From the NCBI GenBank assembly GCA_031418715.1, contig JANOJL010000066.1:124001-188000 (forward strand): a stretch of 64,000 bases of DNA, read 5' to 3'. Source of the stretch: JANMDU01 sp031418715 (lineage in GTDB: Bacteria; Pseudomonadota; Gammaproteobacteria; Burkholderiales; Burkholderiaceae_C). Numbering within the stretch: position 1 is the first letter of the stretch; each line of letters starts with the position of its first letter. Shown here one piece after another: positions 33,998 through 41,953 of this stretch. The notes beneath the pieces are model-generated. The model ran no database searches. It saw only the letters and a list, made by a program, of their open reading frames with translations, and was not told the origin of the DNA. A program made the position numbers and the translations under genes.

Positions 33998-34320
33998 CAC
34001 ACACGGAATGACTCACCGCAACCGCATTTGTCTCGCTCATTCGGGTTATTGAACCGAAAACCTTCGTTCAAGCCTTCGCGCACAAAATCGAGCGTAGTGC
34101 CGTCTAGGTAAGCCAAGCTTTTCGGATCGACCATCAGTTTGATGCCTTCAGTCACGAACAAGGCATCTTCGGGAGCGACCTCATCGACGTATTCGAGCTT
34201 GTAGGCCAAGCCTGAGCAGCCGGTGGTCTTCACGCCCAAGCGCACGCCGACACCTTTGCCGCGTTTGGCAAGGTATTTGGTGACGTGTTTGGCAGCGGCA
34301 GGAGTGAGGTTGACGGGCAT
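33997..34320 (-). CDS. iscA: iron-sulfur cluster assembly protein IscA
   Basis: A-type carrier of the isc system, 107 residues. The three conserved cysteines C35, C99 and C101 are present (TTGCSGLAY and KCGCGESF). It lies between iscU and hscB and overlaps hscB by one base. Confidence 0.96.
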   Translation of the reverse strand: MPVNLTPAAAKHVTKYLAKRGKGVGVRLGVKTTGCSGLAYKLEYVDEVAPEDALFVTEGIKLMVDPKSLAYLDGTTLDFVREGLNEGFRFNNPNERDKCGCGESFRV

Positions 34321-34385
34321 GATATTTACGTGGAGACAATGAGCACGCAGGCAAGCTCAGTGCGGTACGGTGGGAGGCAATGAGC

Positions 34386-34784
34386 TTAGGCGGCCACAGC
34401 AGCGCTGTGCTTTTGCTTGTAATCCGAAATCGCGGCTTTGATCGCATCTTCGGCAAGGATCGAGCAGTGAATTTTCACGGGCGGCAGTGCTAGCTCTTCA
34501 GCAATCACACTGTTTTTAAGTGCACCCGCTTCGTCGAGCGTTTTGCCTTTGACCCACTCAGTCACGAGCGAGCTGGAGGCAATAGCTGAGCCGCAGCCGT
34601 AGGTTTTGAAGCGTGCGTCTTCGATGATGCCCGTTGCAGGGTTGACCTTGATTTGCAGCTTCATCACATCGCCGCAAGCTGGCGCGCCGACCATGCCGGT
34701 GCCAACGGAATCATCGCCTTTGTCGAATGTGCCGACATTGCGGGGGTTTTCGTAGTGATCTACAACTTTGTCTGAATAAGCCAT
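34386..34784 (-). CDS. iscU: iron-sulfur cluster scaffold IscU
   Basis: Scaffold on which clusters are built. The ligands C37, C64 and C107 and the HscA-binding motif LPPVKIHC (residues 100-107) are intact. The product is 132 residues. It follows iscS by 18 bases. Confidence 0.98.
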   Translation of the reverse strand: MAYSDKVVDHYENPRNVGTFDKGDDSVGTGMVGAPACGDVMKLQIKVNPATGIIEDARFKTYGCGSAIASSSLVTEWVKGKTLDEAGALKNSVIAEELALPPVKIHCSILAEDAIKAAISDYKQKHSAAVAA

Positions 34785-34802
34785 GATAGTTACCTCTAAT
34801 AT

Positions 34803-36023
34803 CTAGTGTGCTGTCCATTGGATCGTGCTGATATCGATCCCTTCTTTGTACATATCCCACAGCGGGCTCAAATCGCGCAGTTTGGCGACATTGTGCTTGA
34901 TGGTGGAAATAGCAAAATCAATTTCTTCTTCGGTTGTCCAGCGGCCAATCGTCATGCGCAGGCTGCTGTGGGCGAGTTCGTCGCTGCGGCCAAGAGCGCG
35001 CAAAACGTAGCTGGGCTCTAGCGATGCGCTAGTGCAAGCCGAGCCGGAAGACACGGCCAAGCCTTTGATGCCCATGATCAGGCTTTCGCCTTCCACATAG
35101 TTGAAGCTCATGTTGATGTTGTGCGGCACGCGCTGCGTCTCATGGCCGTTAATGAAGACTTGCTCAATGCCTTTCAAGCCATTCATCAAGCGTTGCTGCA
35201 GAGCCGTAATGCGCTTGTTTTCCTCAACCATCTCTTCTTTGGCAATACGGTAAGCCTCGCCCATGCCAACGCATTGATGAGTGGGCAATGTGCCTGAGCG
35301 CATACCGCGTTCATGGCCACCGCCGTGCATTTGCGCTTCAATGCGGATACGCGGCTTGCGGCGCACATACAAAGCGCCAATGCCTTTGGGGCCATAGGTT
35401 TTGTGGCTGGTCAGGCTCATCAAATCAACCGGCAATGTGGCCAAATCTACTTCCACACGACCGGTTGCCTGCGCCGCATCCACATGGAAAATCACGCCTT
35501 TCTCTCGGCAGATTTTGCCAATGGCAGCAATGTCTTGTACCACGCCAATTTCGTTGTTCACAAACATGACACTGGCCAGTATCGTGTCGGGTCGAATCGC
35601 GGCTTTGAATGCTTCCAGATCGAGCAAACCATCGGCCTGCACGTCCATATATGTGACTTCAAAACCCTGGCGCTCCAGCTCACGCATGGTGTCGAGCACG
35701 GCTTTGTGCTCGGTTTTCACGGTGATCAGGTGCTTGCCCTTGGTTTTGTAAAAGGCAGCCGCGCCTTTGATGGCGAGGTTGTTGGATTCGGTGGCGCCAG
35801 AGGTCCACACGATTTCGCGTGGGTCGGCACCAATTAGCGCCGCAACATGCTCACGTGCTTTTTCTACAGCAGCTTCTGCTTCCCAGCCCCACGCATGCGA
35901 GCGCGAGGCGGGGTTGCCGAAATGCTCGCGCAACCAAGGAATGATCGCATCCACCACCCTTGGGTCGCAGGGGTTGGTGGCTGAGTAATCGAGATAAATG
36001 GGGAAATGTGGCGTGGCATCCAT
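34803..36023 (-). CDS. iscS: cysteine desulfurase IscS
   Basis: PLP enzyme that takes sulfur from cysteine for clusters and thiolated tRNA. The Schiff-base lysine is K208 in LTSHKTYGPKG and the persulfide cysteine is C330 in SSGSACTSASLEPS. The 406-residue length is standard for group I enzymes. Confidence 0.98.
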   Translation of the reverse strand: MDATPHFPIYLDYSATNPCDPRVVDAIIPWLREHFGNPASRSHAWGWEAEAAVEKAREHVAALIGADPREIVWTSGATESNNLAIKGAAAFYKTKGKHLITVKTEHKAVLDTMRELERQGFEVTYMDVQADGLLDLEAFKAAIRPDTILASVMFVNNEIGVVQDIAAIGKICREKGVIFHVDAAQATGRVEVDLATLPVDLMSLTSHKTYGPKGIGALYVRRKPRIRIEAQMHGGGHERGMRSGTLPTHQCVGMGEAYRIAKEEMVEENKRITALQQRLMNGLKGIEQVFINGHETQRVPHNINMSFNYVEGESLIMGIKGLAVSSGSACTSASLEPSYVLRALGRSDELAHSSLRMTIGRWTTEEEIDFAISTIKHNVAKLRDLSPLWDMYKEGIDISTIQWTAH

Positions 36024-36071
36024 GGTGGCTGTACGGCTGAAAAAATCTGAATGGCGGAATAGCTGAAGGGT

Positions 36072-36608
36072 TTACTTGCCAAAAACGCCGCCCAATGCGA
36101 ACACCGAATTCGGCGCATTGATACGGATCGGCTTGACGACTTGCATCGGCGAAATGGCTTTTTTGAGCATGGGCTTGACTTCGATATGTACGCCTTTGGC
36201 GAGCTGCTCATCCACCATGTCTTGCAGGCTCACGGAGCCTAGGAATTCGCTCATGCGGGCATTGAGCTTGCTCCAAAGATCGTGTGTCATGCAGCGGCCG
36301 GTATCGCCGCCATTGCAATTTTCTTTGCCGCCGCAGCTGGTCGCGTCCATCGCTTCATCCACCGAGGTGATGATTTCAGCAATCGTGATACCGCTGGACT
36401 CGCGCCCCAGCGTGTAGCCGCCACCAGGGCCTCGGGTGGATTCCACCAAGCCATTGCGACGCAGCTTGCCAAAAAGCTGTTCTAAGTAAGACAGGGAAAT
36501 CCGCTGACGCTGGCTGATGGCAGCAAGCGTTACGGGGCCTGCGTTTTGGCGCAGAGCCAGATCTATCATTGCCGTGACCGCAAATCGGCCTTTTGTTGTG
36601 AGACGCAT
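36072..36608 (-). CDS. iscR: iron-sulfur regulator IscR
   Basis: Rrf2-family repressor that senses cluster supply and controls the isc operon. The winged-helix N-terminus is typical (MRLTTKGRFAVTAMIDLAL). The cluster ligands are C92, C98 and C106 with H109, a spacing two residues wider in the last gap than in E. coli (C104, H107). AGGAG precedes the ATG. It heads iscR-iscS-iscU-iscA-hscB-hscA-fdx. Confidence 0.95.
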   Translation of the reverse strand: MRLTTKGRFAVTAMIDLALRQNAGPVTLAAISQRQRISLSYLEQLFGKLRRNGLVESTRGPGGGYTLGRESSGITIAEIITSVDEAMDATSCGGKENCNGGDTGRCMTHDLWSKLNARMSEFLGSVSLQDMVDEQLAKGVHIEVKPMLKKAISPMQVVKPIRINAPNSVFALGGVFGK

Positions 36609-36791
36609 GTGTGCTCCTAAGTGCTACGCATTCAAAAATGTCTTGAACTCAACTGCATTCAAGACCACGTCTCCGCCCTATTTAGGCTGCTTGGAAAAGT
36701 ATGTTTCCAAATAGCCACCTCTCGACGATTCGTGGATTGTTAGATGTTGCTCTTTTGCTGTCACCTTGACTCTTCGCATTGAGCTTTTAAT

Positions 36792-36839
36792 CTTGAGCAT
36801 TTCACTCAAGTATAACAGATACCCCACGAATTCGCTCAA
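36792..36839 (-). promoter_or_regulatory. candidate isc promoter with IscR-type dyad
   Basis: On the minus strand, TTGAGC (36834-36839) and TATACT (36809-36814) are 19 bases apart. They run into the dyad CTTGAG-N7-CTCAAG (36792-36810). The stretch ATACTTGAGT...CTCAAG resembles a type 1 IscR site overlapping the -10, as autorepression would need. The leader to iscR would be about 190 bases, which is long. Confidence 0.4.
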
Positions 36840-36856
36840 GTTTGATTCTACACGAC

Positions 36857-37381
36857 TTATGAGTTTCGTTTGCGACTCGTTAGTTTTAATTGAATCAGAG
36901 CTCTCATCTGGGCCAAAAGCCCAGCGCTAGCCGCTTCCGCCATATCTAACACCTGCTCAAAACCTGCTTTTGCGCTATGGTATGGGTCTGGCACCACCTC
37001 GCCGAGCGCCAAAGCCGGGTCAGCAAAGCTCATAAAAAGCCGCAGCTTGTGCGCTTGATCGGGCGGGCAATCGGCTTGCAGAAGTGCGAGATTGTCCCAA
37101 TCCATCGCCAAAATCAGGTCAAACTTCTCGTAATCGGCATCCAGCACCTGCCGCGCCCGCTGCTTAGAAAGATCAATGCCTCTGGCCAGCGCATGCATCT
37201 GGCTGCGCTCATCTGGCGGGCTGCCGGGATGGTAGTTGTGCGTTCCAGCGGAATCTATCTTCACCTGCTCGCCCAAGCCCGCCTGCGCCACACGTGCGCG
37301 AAACACGCCCTCAGCCGTGGGGCTGCGGCAAATGTTGCCCATGCAGACGAAGAGGATGTGAATCTGAGCGGGGATGGTCAT
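36857..37381 (-). CDS. low-molecular-weight protein tyrosine phosphatase
   Basis: A phosphatase of the LMW-PTP fold. The P-loop is FVCMGNICRSPT and the general acid lies in VVPDPYHS. The start at 37381 gives 174 residues; an ATG at 37408 would add nine. The DNA around these two starts holds a short direct repeat (GGGATGGTCATTG), so the upstream one may be a duplication product. The substrate is unknown and no exopolysaccharide genes are adjacent. Confidence 0.9.
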   Translation of the reverse strand: MTIPAQIHILFVCMGNICRSPTAEGVFRARVAQAGLGEQVKIDSAGTHNYHPGSPPDERSQMHALARGIDLSKQRARQVLDADYEKFDLILAMDWDNLALLQADCPPDQAHKLRLFMSFADPALALGEVVPDPYHSAKAGFEQVLDMAEAASAGLLAQMRALIQLKLTSRKRNS

Positions 37382-37440
37382 TGTGGGATGGTCATTGTTA
37401 ACTGCCATAGCTGGAGAAGATGCCTCTACTTTAGGCAGAT

Positions 37441-37505
37441 TTTAAAAGGAAAATAGCCCTCTAGCCGTTATAGAATTTGCATAGAGTGCTATCACTTTAA
37501 TAGTG
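37441..37505 (-). repeat. interspersed element E between the phosphatase and prmC
   Basis: Clean intergenic copy: CTATTAAAGTGATAGC, then ACTCTATGCAAATTC, then TATAACGGCTAGAGGGC, then TATTTTCC and a TTTTAAAA end. It occupies most of the divergent spacer, so it probably overlaps promoter DNA. Confidence 0.9.
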
Positions 37506-37546
37506 AATGATGGTTGCCCTTCTAGCCCTCTCTACAATCCTAGCTC

Positions 37547-38389
37547 ATGCTGCCCATCACCGCCCTCTTGCATTCCGCCATCGTCCAAGGCCTGGCGCGG
37601 ATTGATGCGCAGATGCTCATGCTACATGCCTGCGGGCGCGCCGCGCAAGACCGCGCTTGGCTGATCGCGCATGACCAAGAGATGCTCAGCGATGCCCAAT
37701 TCGCGCTCTGGCAAGCCGCGCTGCTGCTCCGCTTGTCAGGCGAGCCAGTGGCCTACATCATTGGCTACAAAGAGTTCTACGGATTGAAATTGAAAATCAC
37801 TGCTGACGTGCTCGATCCGCGCGGCGATACTGAAACCTTGGTGGACTGGGCGCTAGAGCTGATTCCCGAAGATCAGGCTTTCAAAGTGCTGGATTTGGGC
37901 ACAGGCAGTGGTGCGGTGGCTTTGGCTATTCAGTCGCAAAGACCGAATGCACAGATCACCGCCACAGACGCTTCAGGCCAGGCGCTGGCTGTTGCGCAAA
38001 CCAATGCTGACGTACTCCACCTCCCTATTCGCTGTGTTCTGGCAGATGCGCATCTCCCGAATTGGTTTTCTAGCCTTGGCGAAGAAATGTTTGATCTCAT
38101 CGTCTCCAATCCGCCGTATATCGCTGAGGGTGATGCCCACTTGGCGGCCTTAAAGCACGAGCCTGAGATGGCTTTGACCAGCGGCAAAGACGGTCTAGAT
38201 GCCATCCGAAACATCGTTGCGAATGCAAAAATGCATCTTTCAGTTGGCGGATGGCTTCTCTTCGAGCATGGCTACGATCAGGCCAGCACAGTGGCAGATA
38301 TCTTGCGCGAGAACGGATTCAGCGCTTTTTCTACCCGCCCTGATCTGGCAGGCCTTCCGCGCTGCACAGGTGGGCAGCATCCGCTATAA
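37547..38389 (+). CDS. prmC: peptide chain release factor N5-glutamine methyltransferase
   Basis: Methylates the GGQ glutamine of release factors. The SAM motif DLGTGSGAVALAI is at 116-128 and the catalytic NPPY at 188-191. The N-terminal helical domain precedes GEPVAYIIGYKEFYG. At 280 residues it is of normal length. The usual prfA neighbour is absent in this window. Confidence 0.93.
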   Translation: MLPITALLHSAIVQGLARIDAQMLMLHACGRAAQDRAWLIAHDQEMLSDAQFALWQAALLLRLSGEPVAYIIGYKEFYGLKLKITADVLDPRGDTETLVDWALELIPEDQAFKVLDLGTGSGAVALAIQSQRPNAQITATDASGQALAVAQTNADVLHLPIRCVLADAHLPNWFSSLGEEMFDLIVSNPPYIAEGDAHLAALKHEPEMALTSGKDGLDAIRNIVANAKMHLSVGGWLLFEHGYDQASTVADILRENGFSAFSTRPDLAGLPRCTGGQHPL

Positions 38390-38396
38390 AAAAGTA

Positions 38397-38873
38397 TCAA
38401 TGCTGATGCCCATGCTCTCCATGCACATGCCCATGCGCAATCTCTTCATCTGATGCAGCCTGCACCTTCAACACCTTGATGTTGAATTTCAAGGTCTTGC
38501 CAGCATGCGGATGGTTGCCATCCAGCATCACCTCTTGGCCTTTGATTTTCAGCACGTTAAAAACGTGTTCGCTGCCATCTTCTGTGTGCCCGCGCAGCTG
38601 CCCGCCCACCTTCACGCCCGCTGGAAATTCAGACTTTGGAATGCTTTTCACCAAGCTAGGATCAATTTCCCCAAAGGCATCCGTGGGTGCGAGCGTCAGA
38701 ATCGTTTGAAAACCTGCCTCCTGGCCTTCCAGCGCTGCTTCGATTTTTTCAAAGGTATTTCCATAGCCGCCATGCAGGTAGCTTGATGGCGTTTTGCTTT
38801 GCTCCAAGAGGCGGCCAGTGGTATCAGAGACGGTGTAGCTGATCGTCACAGCGGTATTTTTTTCGATTTTCAT
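38397..38873 (-). CDS. slyD: SlyD-type FKBP peptidyl-prolyl isomerase
   Basis: A 158-residue FKBP with an insert-in-flap domain, chaperone and metallochaperone class. The start MKIEKNTAVTISYTV is the family N-terminus, so ATG 38873 is used. The C-terminus is His-rich (HGHVHGEHGHQH), shorter than in E. coli SlyD but able to bind nickel or similar metals. It converges on prmC with seven bases between stops. Confidence 0.92.
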   Translation of the reverse strand: MKIEKNTAVTISYTVSDTTGRLLEQSKTPSSYLHGGYGNTFEKIEAALEGQEAGFQTILTLAPTDAFGEIDPSLVKSIPKSEFPAGVKVGGQLRGHTEDGSEHVFNVLKIKGQEVMLDGNHPHAGKTLKFNIKVLKVQAASDEEIAHGHVHGEHGHQH

Positions 38874-38982
38874 GGTGGAATGATAAAAGTTAGCAGCCAC
38901 AATTATCCCAGCCCGGCGGCATGGCCGCAGATTTGGGATAATCTACGCTTGCATTGCAAAGCCCAACGAAAGAATTTTTGAT

Positions 38983-39312
38983 ATGAGTGAAACCTCCAAT
39001 CCCACACACAGCCGCATCGACCAACTGGTCAAAGGCAACGACATCGTGCTCTTCATGAAAGGCAGCGCCAGCTTCCCCATGTGCGGCTTCTCAGGCCGAG
39101 CCATCCAAATTTTGAAAGCTGTCGGCGTCGACACCAAAGGCATCACCACCGTCAACGTGCTCGACGACGCAGAAATCCGCGCCGGCATCAAGGATTACAG
39201 CAACTGGCCCACCATCCCCCAGCTCTACGTCAAAGGCGAATTCGTCGGCGGCTCAGACATCATGATGGAGATGTATGAAAACGGGGAATTGCAGCAGGTG
39301 ATCAACGGCTGA
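38983..39312 (+). CDS. grxD: monothiol glutaredoxin Grx4 type
   Basis: CGFS glutaredoxin that binds a 2Fe-2S cluster with glutathione and passes clusters on. The CGFS motif is at residues 34-37, with WPTIPQLYVKGEFVGGSDI after it. The 109-residue size is typical. It is divergent from slyD and ends at a strong bidirectional terminator. Confidence 0.96.
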   Translation: MSETSNPTHSRIDQLVKGNDIVLFMKGSASFPMCGFSGRAIQILKAVGVDTKGITTVNVLDDAEIRAGIKDYSNWPTIPQLYVKGEFVGGSDIMMEMYENGELQQVING

Positions 39313-39330
39313 GTTTTATGCTTGGTCAAC

Positions 39331-39358
39331 AAAAAGCGCGGACTCTCCGCGCTTTTTT
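39331..39358. terminator. bidirectional terminator between grxD and the transglycosylase gene
   Basis: Nine-base arms AAGCGCGGA/TCCGCGCTT around CTC, with an A-run on one side and a T-run on the other. It can end the plus-strand grxD transcript and the minus-strand transglycosylase transcript. Confidence 0.9.
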
Positions 39359-39375
39359 ATTGAGTGGATGAAGAT

Positions 39376-40023
39376 TCATGCTTTGTACTCCCAATTTTTC
39401 TGCGCCGCATACACCGCATTCGGGTAAGGTGGTTTGCCTCGGCTGCCGTTGTAGCGGCCTAGCGCCATGAAGGTGTCGCCGCGCTCGCGTTCTAGATAGT
39501 GGCGCAGGATGACGCAGCCGAAGCGGATGTTGGTTTGCATGTGGAAGAGTTTGCCGGAATCGCCATCGCCGATCACGCGCGCCCAGAAGGGCATGATTTG
39601 CATGTAGCCGCGTGCGCCGACCACGCTGATGGCGTGTTTGCGGAAATTGCTTTCTACCTGGATGAGGCCGAGGACAAGGGAGATGTCGAGGCCTGCGCGC
39701 TTGGATTCGTACCAGACGGTTTGTAGGAATTCTTTGCGGGTTTCGAAATCGGTTTTTTTCTTCTTTAAACGCGTGCTCATCTCGCCGAGCCAGCGCAGGT
39801 ATTGCAAACGGCTTTCGGTGTTGTTGAATTCTGGGATGGGCGGGGCGCTGCTGGAGATGGCGGCGCTGAGAGCGCCGCGCACAGAATCGGCCAGCGGCTC
39901 TTCGAGTTGGCGGCCAGCTTGAGCGATGCTTGGCACAAAGGCAGATGCTATTAATGTGATAGCGCTCTGCGCAGTATATATAAAGGCTACACGGCGATTT
40001 GGCTTAAATGTTAGATACTGCAT
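39376..40023 (-). CDS. soluble lytic transglycosylase-like protein
   Basis: A 215-residue periplasmic murein-cleaving enzyme of the SLT/goose-lysozyme fold. The catalytic glutamate is E124 in LGLIQVESNFRKHA, followed by GYMQIMPFW. A signal peptide covers residues 1-36, cut near IAQA. Residues 6-26 of it are encoded by an E element on the other strand. The ATG at 40023 is 17 bases after vapC; the longer open frame overlaps vapC and is rejected. Confidence 0.9.
   Translation of the reverse strand: MQYLTFKPNRRVAFIYTAQSAITLIASAFVPSIAQAGRQLEEPLADSVRGALSAAISSSAPPIPEFNNTESRLQYLRWLGEMSTRLKKKKTDFETRKEFLQTVWYESKRAGLDISLVLGLIQVESNFRKHAISVVGARGYMQIMPFWARVIGDGDSGKLFHMQTNIRFGCVILRHYLERERGDTFMALGRYNGSRGKPPYPNAVYAAQKNWEYKA
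39947..40008 (+). repeat. interspersed element E forming a signal peptide (antisense)
   Basis: GCTATTAATGTGATAGC, then GCTCTGCGCAGTATATA, then TAAAGGCTACACGGC, then GATTTGGCTTAAA. It is antisense to the transglycosylase gene and encodes the positively charged and hydrophobic parts of its signal peptide. Confidence 0.9.
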
Positions 40024-40039
40024 CTTTTCAATCGAACGT

Positions 40040-40423
40040 TCATACAGCTCTGGGTTTTGCAAAAAACTGCACATCCGGCAAGCCTTGGTAATCCATATCC
40101 TGCGTCCAAAACTGCGCATTCCACTCCAACGCCATGCTGTACATCGCAGCATCGGCAAGCGCCAAGCCGTGGGCTTTGGATATTTTTGAAGCTGCCACGG
40201 CGCGAGCATCGGTCAGATCAAGCACGCGGCCTAGTCGCATGACGTTCAAGCAGCGGTCAACCAGATCTGCATTCAAACTGCGGCTTAAAATTTTGTGAAC
40301 TTCAAACAGCGCGATGGTGGGGACGAGCAATTGGTTGCGCTGCTCAATGGGTAGAGCAAACAAATCTGCTCTTGGGCTATCTGTTAGGTATTCAATCCAG
40401 CCAGAGGAGTCAACGACGTTCAT
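40040..40423 (-). CDS. vapC: VapC-type PIN-domain toxin
   Basis: A 127-residue PIN ribonuclease. The acidic site is complete: D5, E41, D91 and D109. It follows vapB with a four-base overlap, the standard antitoxin-first order. RNA target unknown. Confidence 0.92.
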   Translation of the reverse strand: MNVVDSSGWIEYLTDSPRADLFALPIEQRNQLLVPTIALFEVHKILSRSLNADLVDRCLNVMRLGRVLDLTDARAVAASKISKAHGLALADAAMYSMALEWNAQFWTQDMDYQGLPDVQFFAKPRAV

Positions 40424-40644
40424 TCAAATGTCCGATCCGCTTCTTTCTCTGGCTCGATATCGCCCAAGTCATAACCTTTCAACATACCCCGATAAGCGCT
40501 CATCGGCAACTCGGGTTTGATAACCAGCTCAAAGCCACGTACCTCAAATTGAATGTGTGAGCCAGGGCCGATACCCAGTTGGTTGCGCATGGCAATCGGC
40601 AATGTGACTTGACCTTTGCTTGAGACGATGGCTTCGGCTTGCAT
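40420..40644 (-). CDS. vapB: VapB-type antitoxin, AbrB fold
   Basis: A 74-residue antitoxin with the AbrB/MazE-like swapped-hairpin DNA-binding N-terminus (SSKGQVTLPIAMRNQLGI) and an acidic C-terminal tail that would bind VapC. AAGGAG precedes the ATG. A TATAAT and a dyad lie just upstream, consistent with autoregulation. Confidence 0.92.
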   Translation of the reverse strand: MQAEAIVSSKGQVTLPIAMRNQLGIGPGSHIQFEVRGFELVIKPELPMSAYRGMLKGYDLGDIEPEKEADRTFE

Positions 40645-40661
40645 GAAAACTCCTTGGATAA

Positions 40662-40703
40662 GTAAAGAATACGATTTTCTTTACAAATATAAAGTAAATT
40701 ATA
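40662..40703 (-). promoter_or_regulatory. vapBC promoter -10 and putative operator
   Basis: TATAAT at 40698-40703 on the minus strand is followed by the perfect dyad GTAAAGAA-N7-TTCTTTAC (40662-40684). The dyad would lie in the early transcribed region, a sensible place for VapB/VapBC binding. The -35 is not clear. Confidence 0.5.
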
Positions 40704-40754
40704 CAGAGAAATCAAGCGACTTGCTATCAAGCCACGCACGCGGTGTTGACCTTT

Positions 40755-41924
40755 TTAAGCACGAATCTTGTGGCTGCTGCCCAGCCAACGCGAAATCGGA
40801 TCTTTGCGCTGATCGCGTGCAGTTGCTTTGGCAATACAAACAGCGCATAGCCAAATCACCAGCAACATCAAAAATGCAGAAGCCGAATGTTTAAACAGCG
40901 GGTCAAGGTACCCACCAAAAACAGGGCTAACACCCAGCATCAAAAATAGGGATAAGCCAAGATACATCGCAAGCGTGTACCTGCCGGCAGGCGCCAACCA
41001 CAGCACTGTGGGATGAAGCCTAATGCTGGCTTGTCGCATGGCGCAGGCTAGGCAACAAACCAGCCACCAAATACCGCTCGGCACAGACAGCATCGCAATG
41101 GCGCTCAGTTGGTGCATCCCGCCTTCAGAGCTCAATCGCTCCACCGCATAAGCTGCCCAAAATGCGCAGAGCACGCTACTGCAAAACAACTGAAACAACC
41201 CGAAGTGGCGTTGCCAAAATTTGATGGCGAATGGACGATGACTTAAAAGCCGCAAGCGAAAGGCAAGCATCCCTGAGATGCTCAGCCATACATAAACGGG
41301 TAGAAAAAGTGTGACAGAGGCAAAGACCACGTAAAAATAGTTCGTCGCCGTGAGCTTGAAAAACTCAGGCCAAGAGGCTACCTTTGAAAAAGCAGGTAGC
41401 GTGCCCTCCGGCGGCAATCCGAAGGCAGCCAAGATGGAGGCGATCAGCGCGACAATGGAGAATGCAAGCCACCATTTCCAAATCTTCAACAACTTGGAAA
41501 GCTTGCACTTTTTCATTCCGGTGTTGACTGCCCAGCCGGCCACGATCAAGCCGGAGATCGCGTAGGCGGTAAGCACGTCGCCAAAGTAAATCAGCGCGCC
41601 GTGTGCCGTGCCCAGGAGCAGCAGCTTCCAATAGCGTGATCGCAATGCCGGCCGAACTGGCACGTCACGCGCACTCAACTGATTCGAAATACTCTGCAAG
41701 CTATAGCCAAACAAAAAACACAGCAAGGGCCACGCTTTTCCTTGAAACAAGAAAAATAGCGCGCCATACGCGGCTAATGCAAAGCTGGAACCTTCGGGCG
41801 CTGGCGCGCCCATGGGAATCGGGAAAGCAGGCGCGCTTAGGTAACCCATGCCATTGACGACGAACACCCCGAGCACCGCCAGCACACGCAATGCATCTGC
41901 ATTTGGCTCACGCCGCGCAGGCAT
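40755..41924 (-). CDS. DUF418-like multi-pass membrane protein
   Basis: A 389-residue protein with about eight to ten transmembrane helices. The N-terminal DALRVLAVLGVFVVNGMGY and the late GRYTLAMYLGLSLFLML resemble the DUF418/YeiB family, whose function is unknown. The ATG at 41924 fits family N-termini. A TTG at 41957 overlaps the proS stop and is an alternative coupled start. It is distal to proS on the same strand. Confidence 0.72.
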   Translation of the reverse strand: MPARREPNADALRVLAVLGVFVVNGMGYLSAPAFPIPMGAPAPEGSSFALAAYGALFFLFQGKAWPLLCFLFGYSLQSISNQLSARDVPVRPALRSRYWKLLLLGTAHGALIYFGDVLTAYAISGLIVAGWAVNTGMKKCKLSKLLKIWKWWLAFSIVALIASILAAFGLPPEGTLPAFSKVASWPEFFKLTATNYFYVVFASVTLFLPVYVWLSISGMLAFRLRLLSHRPFAIKFWQRHFGLFQLFCSSVLCAFWAAYAVERLSSEGGMHQLSAIAMLSVPSGIWWLVCCLACAMRQASIRLHPTVLWLAPAGRYTLAMYLGLSLFLMLGVSPVFGGYLDPLFKHSASAFLMLLVIWLCAVCIAKATARDQRKDPISRWLGSSHKIRA

Positions 41925-41953
41925 TGAGCGCTTGTTCAGATCAGGTCTCCAAC

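Noticed and set aside
40024..40209. Longer N-terminus for the lytic transglycosylase
   Set aside because: It would overlap vapC and place residues ahead of a clear signal peptide beginning at 40023.
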